Below, piece after piece: positions 57,990 to 64,000 of a DNA stretch of 64,000 bases; positions within the stretch are counted from its first letter, which is position 1; each line of letters begins with the position of its first letter. Where the stretch lies: the NCBI GenBank assembly GCA_033439265.1, contig JAVTVX010000034.1, positions 77,001 to 141,000 on the forward strand. Reading direction: 5' to 3'. Below the pieces are notes generated by a model, which was given only the letters and a program-made list of their open reading frames with translations, was not told where the DNA came from and ran no database searches. The position numbers and the translations under genes are program-made. This DNA comes from Dillenia suffruticosa (taxonomy: Eukaryota > Streptophyta > Magnoliopsida > Dilleniales > Dilleniaceae).

Positions 57990-59910
57990 TTGTGAAATTT
58001 GCAAGGAACACATTAGACAGATCCAAAATGACTAAGGGTTTATCATCACATGTTTATCGGAGTATTAATGATATTAGAAGCACCATGTCAGAATATGAAT
58101 TACGTGGTATTCAGAATGACATGTTGGGGGACGACTACACTATCATGTTGGCCACTGATGAGGATATGGTTAATTAAGCACTAGAATGTCACATTCCAAT
58201 GTGTAAACAATATATCAAATATGGTTTGAAGGTACCATATACAGGTCCTATTGCCTGATTGTTGCTTCAATGGAACATATTTTCAATGATGCTAATCCCT
58301 AGCACTTGGTGTTTGGTGACGGGTATGATTTCCTTGATAAGTTTTTGCCCCTTCATTTCAACTTCAAGGTTCTAGCGTCTATGTTTTCACTCAAAAGGAG
58401 TGGCCGTAGGGTTTCAATGGATGGTTGGTTCTACTTGCAGACTAGGCCAGAGTCGGTTATTATTGGGGGAGAGAAAAAGAAGATTGAGAGCCCCCTTCTG
58501 GTAGAGAAGAAGAGTAAGAGGCTCATAGATATTATCTTTTCCCCTGAGAAAAAAAATCTTGTAGAGATAACTACCGATAAACAAATGAGACTAGAGTTGA
58601 AGAGGGAGGCAACGGAAGCAACAAGCATGTCAGACACTAGTGTTCCATCGGCTGATACAATTCCAATTTCATCTTTAAGCAGAAAAGGAGGGTACAACTA
58701 TCAAATTCATCCGGTGAGGATGTGAGGGAGAACATGGGTCAATGTTCCCTAGGGGCTCCCCAAATAGAGGTCGTAAAGATTAGTGAATGCCCTTCTGTAT
58801 TGGCTCTTATGAATGGAACCGAGGGAGAGGCTGATGCTAGAGCAAAGTGATCAGAGAGCATTGAGGTAGATAGTGTGAGGGTCAAAGAGGAAGGGGAGGA
58901 TGCTGAGAGTGTTGAGATAAAGATTAGAGGAAAAGAGGAGGAGGAGGCTAAGATACTTACCCTTGGTGATCTTGAGAAAGGGCAAGCAAAAAGTGCTCGG
59001 GAGGATTGCCCTTTCTCCCTCCATTTTTGTTTGGTCTTACGGTAGGTGGAAGGGACAGAGAGTAGGGGACTGTAGTGAACAGTGTGGGTGACCGCCACCA
59101 CATTTATATTGACAGTAGCAAGGCCAGATGAATAGTAGACCCGATTTTGAGTTAGAGATAAACAAGTTATCTCTTGAGTAGGGTAATGAGGCCATCATGT
59201 CTTTTAGGCTTTCGATATGATTTCAAAAGTCTATGTTTTTTGGTTCTTGTAAATCACCACCACTTGTTTTGTGTAGATCATTATTTTAGCAGAGTTTCAA
59301 AAGTCGAGGAGGAAGCAGATGATCGGACATCTAAAATACCGAGAAGACTAGATGGGTGATGAGATCTCTCAATACAAGGTGTTCTTGCATAGAGGGAGAA
59401 GGAAATAGAAGAGGAGAGAGTGTCTACGGCCATTTGGATATTAAAAATCATGAAATGGAGCGTCTAAGGATTGACTTGAGCACGGCGTTCCTACAGTATG
59501 AGGTTGTCTTAAAGAGATGTGAGGAGTTGGAGGTAGAAGTTAAAGTGCATGAGACACAGTTGTAGGCTACGAAGAAATTAGTTGAAGCATGTAAGCGGTC
59601 TCACTTAGTTACTGAGCAGAAGATAATCGAGTTGGAAGAAACTATCACAAAGACTATCGATCATCACAAGCATGTCTAGCATTGGTTATCCGAAAGGATA
59701 CAATGTGCTGTGGAGATTATCCGTTGGGTGAGATTGATGGATGCACTACCTCCAGATGGCAAGAAGGCCAATTCTAAGACTTAGAATTCAAACCTTGCAG
59801 TCGCTCATGTGGGTTATGTCCCTCTTAAAGTAGCGGAAGAAAATGTTGCTGTCGTTTCACTTCGAGCCAACTTTTAGTCTCTACACCAATGAGCCCTTCC
59901 AACTTCTACT
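57990..59910 (+). pseudogene. Degraded plant-transposon ORF with coiled coil, antisense to element 2
   Basis: Open pieces at 57992-58177, 58306-58725 and 59356-59565 plus linked frames. The middle part (LHFNFKVLASMFSLKR then GWFYLQTRP) resembles the gypsy-type transposase/putative plant transposon protein domain found in extra ORFs of Tat-lineage elements. The end is a coiled coil (HEMERLRIDLSTAFLQYEVV, RCEELEVEVKVHETQL). Tat elements such as Grande and Retand can carry an extra antisense ORF between pol and the 3' LTR. Here the orientation is opposite to element 2 at the right edge, which fits. Stops interrupt it. Confidence 0.45.
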
Positions 59911-60182
59911 CCTCTATTGCACATAAGTGTTTTGATGATGAGTAAAATTAGGTTTGATAATAAGTATAAGTGAGCAAATGATGAGCAAAAGTTAGCAAAC
60001 ATAAGTTAGATTATTGTGTTATTCAAACAACTAAGTAGGATAGAAAATAAGACATTTAAAATGTTGAAAATTTAAATTTGACCAATTTGCTTGAGACTAA
60101 ATACTCAAAAATATGAGCATTTAAAATATCAAGAAAATAAAAATAAAAAATGACGATATTTGTTCCATATGTATCAATTATG

Positions 60183-60212
<30 letters not shown>
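60183..60212 (+). repeat. (TA)n microsatellite
   Basis: A run of TA units inside the probable LTR. Confidence 0.9.
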
Positions 60213-60218
<6 letters not shown>

Positions 60219-60429
60219 ATTTTTCTAATTCGTTAACCCTTAAAACAAAACTTATCCAAAAATCAAAACCGAAATTTTGCTCTCGGATGTGAAAGTTGAT
60301 TTTTTATTCTTAAAGAGTTAGATTTGAAAATATTTTTTATTGAATCTAAATGTGGGTATTTCTTTATTTACATATAAAATCTTAAGTAAATGGACAATGA
60401 TGTTTACTAGAAATAAGGACACAAAGGCA

Positions 60430-61900
60430 TCACTCAGTCGACTGTAGCTTATATCATTGGGAAAAATAAGTCAGAACACCTAGTTAAGTAAGGAGTTGAC
60501 AGATGTCTTGAATTAGTTGGTAGATTAGCTTTACAAAGGAGGAACTTTCAACTACTCTCACAAACTAGTTGACACATAGGATGAAATGCAAAGAATTAGT
60601 TGGCACATTCCTTTGAATAGTTGACACATATCATAGGTTAGCCAACTAAACCATTATGATAGCTAACTAAGTCCAAGTAAACATTGATATTAGTCGACCA
60701 TTCTTCAAGTTTAGCCAACAAAACCTATATCTTAGCCAACAAAGTTCAAGAATGTATTAGCATAGTCGACTAAACATTAAATCCAGCCAACTAAAGACCA
60801 TTATAGTTGTAAATTAGTCGACTAAATCTATGAGCCTGTTGACTAAAACTTCTCAGACTTAGAAAAATTTTTAAACTCTAACAAAACTGTCAACTAACAT
60901 ATAAAACATGTTGACTAACATCTTATGAACTATAAGTAGTCGAGTCGACTAATAAAAGAGGCTTGCGACTATTGAACTTCACATTTAGAAAATTTTTTTG
61001 GTTTCTAACAAAGCTATCGACTGACACCCAGGAAATATCGACTAAAGATTTAAGAATCAAAGAGACAATTTTAGTCAACTAACACATAAGAAATGCTGAC
61101 TAAATATATTATTCGACACATAATTAAAGTTGGTTTGCACCCAAAGGTTTAAAACACATACTAGTTGACTAATATATTGAAACTTTCAACTGTCCAAACA
61201 TATTAGTTGACATGAACTAAACTTCTTCCAACTCAGATAAAGAAGACCTAGAGCTATGCCGACTAACCTTTTATGATAGCAGACTAATTGGAGACACCAA
61301 ATGAAACGCACTTGACTAAGGAAGAATATGAGTCGACTAACCAAAACATAGTCTACAAAATGCCAAAATTAGCCGATTACAGAAAAATATTTAGTCGATT
61401 AAGTAAGAAAAGATGTTGATAGTAAAGTCACATGTGACATGCACCTAGTCGATAGGTAAAAAATTTTAGTTGACTCATGAACTGAACTCACATACTCCAG
61501 TTAACTAATTAGGAACACCAGTCAAGGGATCATATATATATATATAATTAGATTGAAAGGAAGTAGTCGACATATGTGTTAAATTATTCTACACTTATTA
61601 TGGACTTAAAAGCCTAAGAAATACTATAGCCAACTAATGATTAGAGATAGTCGATTAAATCAAGACACTAGTCAACACATGTTTTGATCTAGTCTACACA
61701 CACACATTAAGCCAACTAAGATATTCAAATCTTTGACTAAATGATACAACACTTGACTAATATAATAATGTAGTAGACAAACCACATTTGAACTCAGAAT
61801 ATAAGGTACATTCAAATAAAACTCAATCGACTAGTTTTAAACATTGGTTGACTAATCATCTACAAAAAAAGATTAATAGTCGACTAGATATAACAAATTG
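60430..61900. repeat. Dense array of degenerate GTCGAC palindromes
   Basis: Dozens of copies of TAGTCGACTA-like motifs on both strands, irregularly spaced by roughly 15-60 bp. Clear forms include CAGTCGACTG (60435), ATAGTCGACTAAA (60761), TTAGTCGACTAAA (60813), GAGTCGACTAA (about 60942 and 61330) and TAGTCGACTAG (61877). Many others are one step away: GTTGACTAA, GTCAACTAA, GCCAACTAA. Confidence 0.8.
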
Positions 61901-62654
61901 TTGATTCCATAGCATCAAATTTTGACATTCAAATTTGATAGTCAATATGACATTAATATTAGTGACACCTTGATTTTAACGTTCACTTTTGCAGAAAAGC
62001 AATCAGGTAGTTAAGAACATTAAATGAAAAGAGTTGAGCCATCAATGAAGAACGTTCAAACCTCACCATCCTCAATGGCTCCTTGGATGAAACGAGTAAA
62101 TGAGAGCATAAGTAGAGCAATAGTTCTTCGGAAGAGTGAGAGAGAGCCTTCATTGCAATACTCTATTTTCTCTACCTTTTGTAAATTTTCTTAAATACTT
62201 TCATTGAGTTTAATTGTAGTTGTATCCGAAGTTCAAGACTTCTCTGTAACATTTATTCTCTTATGTACAAAAGGGTAAGTGATTCGGGTATGTTTATTAG
62301 GTCCAGGGTTTAGAGAGAGAAAGGGAACCTATGAGGTTGGGAAGTGTTTTGTGGAAAACACTTGAACAGGTTTAACTTGCACCTACAAGCAAGTTTGTAG
62401 TTGTACTATCTCTTAAACCTCATATTGATATGATCTCTAACTCTGTTATCTTTTTGTTTGTGTTCTAGTTCTTTTCTTGTTCATCAGGGGATCCTCTCTA
62501 TTTTTTGTTTTCATTTGTAGGCATTAGTGCTTGAATGAATCAATGAACATTTGTAGTAGCTTCATCAATGAACATCGTGACCCTACCAAGAGGGGTTGAG
62601 AAATCAAGCATCATTTATCATCAAATATTGACCATGAACACTTGTTTAGGTATC

Positions 62655-62990
62655 AAGCGTCATATTGGTAGTATATTTCATTATATATAGTAGAGAGAGT
62701 GGCCATGCCTACCCATCTGGGAGATATGTTCTTTATTGACGGCATGATCATTCGGTCGAGGGAGTAGGCCATGCCTACCTATTTAGGAGATATATTTCTT
62801 ATTGATAACAGGTTCGCTCGGTTGAGAAAGTGGGCTATGTCTACTCGTCTGGGAGATATATTCCTTATTAACGATATATTTGTTCAATCAAGAGAGTGAG
62901 CTGTACCTATCTGTCTAGGAGATAGATCTCTTATTGACGATACATTCGTTTAGTCGAGAGAGTAAAGATCGGTTGTGTGCACTCGATATA
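62655..62990 (-). repeat. 66-72-bp minisatellite array B
   Basis: About four and a half units with GTCGAGAGAGTGNGC, CTATC(T)GTCTRGGAGATA and CTTATTGACGATA on +. The reverse complement of array A (51010-51440) has the same order of blocks. Confidence 0.85.
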
Positions 62991-64000
62991 ATCAACTCAT
63001 TGTAGAGACCTAATTAAACAAAGTATTATAACAAAGATAACCATAGTGCAAAAAACTTATGCTAGGGTAACTAGTGGGCAACTTAGGGTCATAGACATAA
63101 CAGTAGTATGGAAAAGTTTAAGATTATTTAGGAGAGAATGTTGGGGATTCTGAGTTGCAGGATAACATCCCAATGCTAATGGACTTGTTAAATTAGATTT
63201 TCATATGTTTCATACTCGACAATGCCTCCAAAGTATTCAAGCCAGGCATGTCCAAGATAACATTGTAGAGCGAAGGTAATTTGACCACATTAAATATCAT
63301 TGTATTCGTTGCATGATTAGGTGGCATTTTAAGGGTGACTAGGAGTGAGATGGTATCTTGGGGATATACCCATTCACTTGAGAGCCCCTTGTTTGGTCCG
63401 ATGTGAGGTTGGAAGTGTTCCTAATTGAGGCCCATTTGCTGGAAAGCATCCTGATAGAGAAGATTGCAGCCTACCCCCTAGTCGATGAGGATTCTTCTTA
63501 CCTCATACTGTCAAATTTTGATGGTGACGACGAGAGGATCATGGCGATTCGAATCGACTCCTATCAGATCATCATCATTGAAACTGATCATTGGCCTTTT
63601 CCTTTTGGATTGCTTTTTGACTAGGGTGTTGGAGGCAGAAGCGGACATCTTGGTCATCTAAAAGATAGGGGCCATCATCCATTCCATTCCACTGTATGTC
63701 TATTTGACTGGCTAGGTGCTAAACCATAAAGATGTATGTTGAAAGGAAAGGTACCAAGAGAGGATGCCCATTATGCACATTAAGAATTACCCCCTTTAGT
63801 TGGTTGCCAGTGGGTCATAGAACTGGCTCCTTATTCGGCTCGTTCACTTGCCTTGCAACGTATTGGCCTTGAGGAGGAGGACCCTCTCTCTCCGTACTTA
63901 TAAACCCTTGGAGCCGACCGTTTCGAATGAGATATTCAAGTTTGCCTTTCAACTTTCTGCATTCATCCGTCAGGTGGCCATAATGCCGGTGGAAGTGAGA
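62991..64000 (-). pseudogene. gag-protease remnant of pol-less element 2
   Basis: On - from the right edge: HFHRHYGHLTDECRKLKGKL (zinc-knuckle-like, about 63935-64000), then a linker, then NDDDLIGVDSNRHDPLVV at about 63500-63560 and a protease block RRILID-stop-GVGCNLLYQDAF near 63430-63480, ending near 63130. Each block matches element 1 in the same order. Stops interrupt it. The element continues beyond the window. Confidence 0.72.

Larger units (their letters stand above)
59928..62500 (+). mobile_element. Probable long solo LTR (SIRE/Maximus-like copia)
   Basis: It starts TGTTTTGATGATGAGTAAAA at 59928, a typical start for SIRE/Maximus-class LTRs. Its right part (62140-62420) has the expected layout: TTGTAGTTGTATCC, GGTTGGGAAGTG, TTTTGTGGAAAACACTTG. 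Nothing coding lies inside. The right edge is uncertain (near 62490, possibly up to 62645). No confirmed target duplication, so the solo-LTR status is inference. Confidence 0.5.

Noticed and set aside
62640-62665. AGGTATCAAGCG as a degenerate initiator-tRNA primer site after the probable LTR
   Set aside because: Two or more mismatches and no canonical LTR end before it; too weak to set the LTR boundary.

Overview
The window is nuclear DNA of a flowering plant, most likely a woody eudicot. The host genes have GT-AG introns and plant-specific families. Most of the rest is plant transposable elements: Ty1/copia with initiator-tRNA-Met primer sites, Ty3/gypsy, L1 and RTE LINEs, a Mutator-like element and a MITE. 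I could not identify the species.

Three host genes carry the window. (1) The 3' part of a SHPRH-type SNF2 helicase/RING E3 ligase lies on + as seven exons between 4420 and 30558. They join in frame into 479 codons plus stop. Its introns are swollen with insertions. (2) A chloroplast-type rhodanese of the STR6/7/8 (bacterial TrhO/YceA-like) group lies on - as five exons, 42204 to 38377. (3) A group III WRKY factor of the WRKY55 type lies on - as three exons, 46948 to 44367, with a probable GC-AG first intron. This order matches, from memory, Arabidopsis AT2G40770, AT2G40760 and AT2G40740, so it looks like conserved microsynteny.

Layout: 1-3942 is the 3' part of a decayed chromodomain Ty3/gypsy element in an upstream intron of the helicase gene. 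5148-10557 is an intron with L1 relics and an RTE tail. 10748-19634 is an intron with a gag-less copia element (I) whose 5' LTR is split by a second copia (II). 20192-29094 is an intron with a complete gag-less copia (III, TSD ATGAT), related to copia I, plus an RTE relic and tandem duplications. 31.6-35.3 kb is a palindromic Mutator-like unit carrying two inverted pieces of a MAIN-like (plant mobile domain) gene. 35.6 kb holds a MITE. 36.4-38.3 kb holds a GA microsatellite and a 183-bp tandem duplication. 38.4-47 kb holds the rhodanese and WRKY genes.

From about 48 kb to the end I see no host gene, only nested decayed retroelements. A pol-less gag-protease element followed by a 72-bp minisatellite lies on + (48.7-51.7 kb). 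A sibling with the same layout lies on - (64.0-62.65 kb). Between them are a - strand gypsy relic, an Athila-like LTR edge, an ORF antisense to the second element, and a probable long LTR with a dense array of degenerate GTCGAC palindromes (60.4-61.9 kb).

All calls come from reading the sequence and six-frame translations by eye. Family names are from recall and no database search was run.
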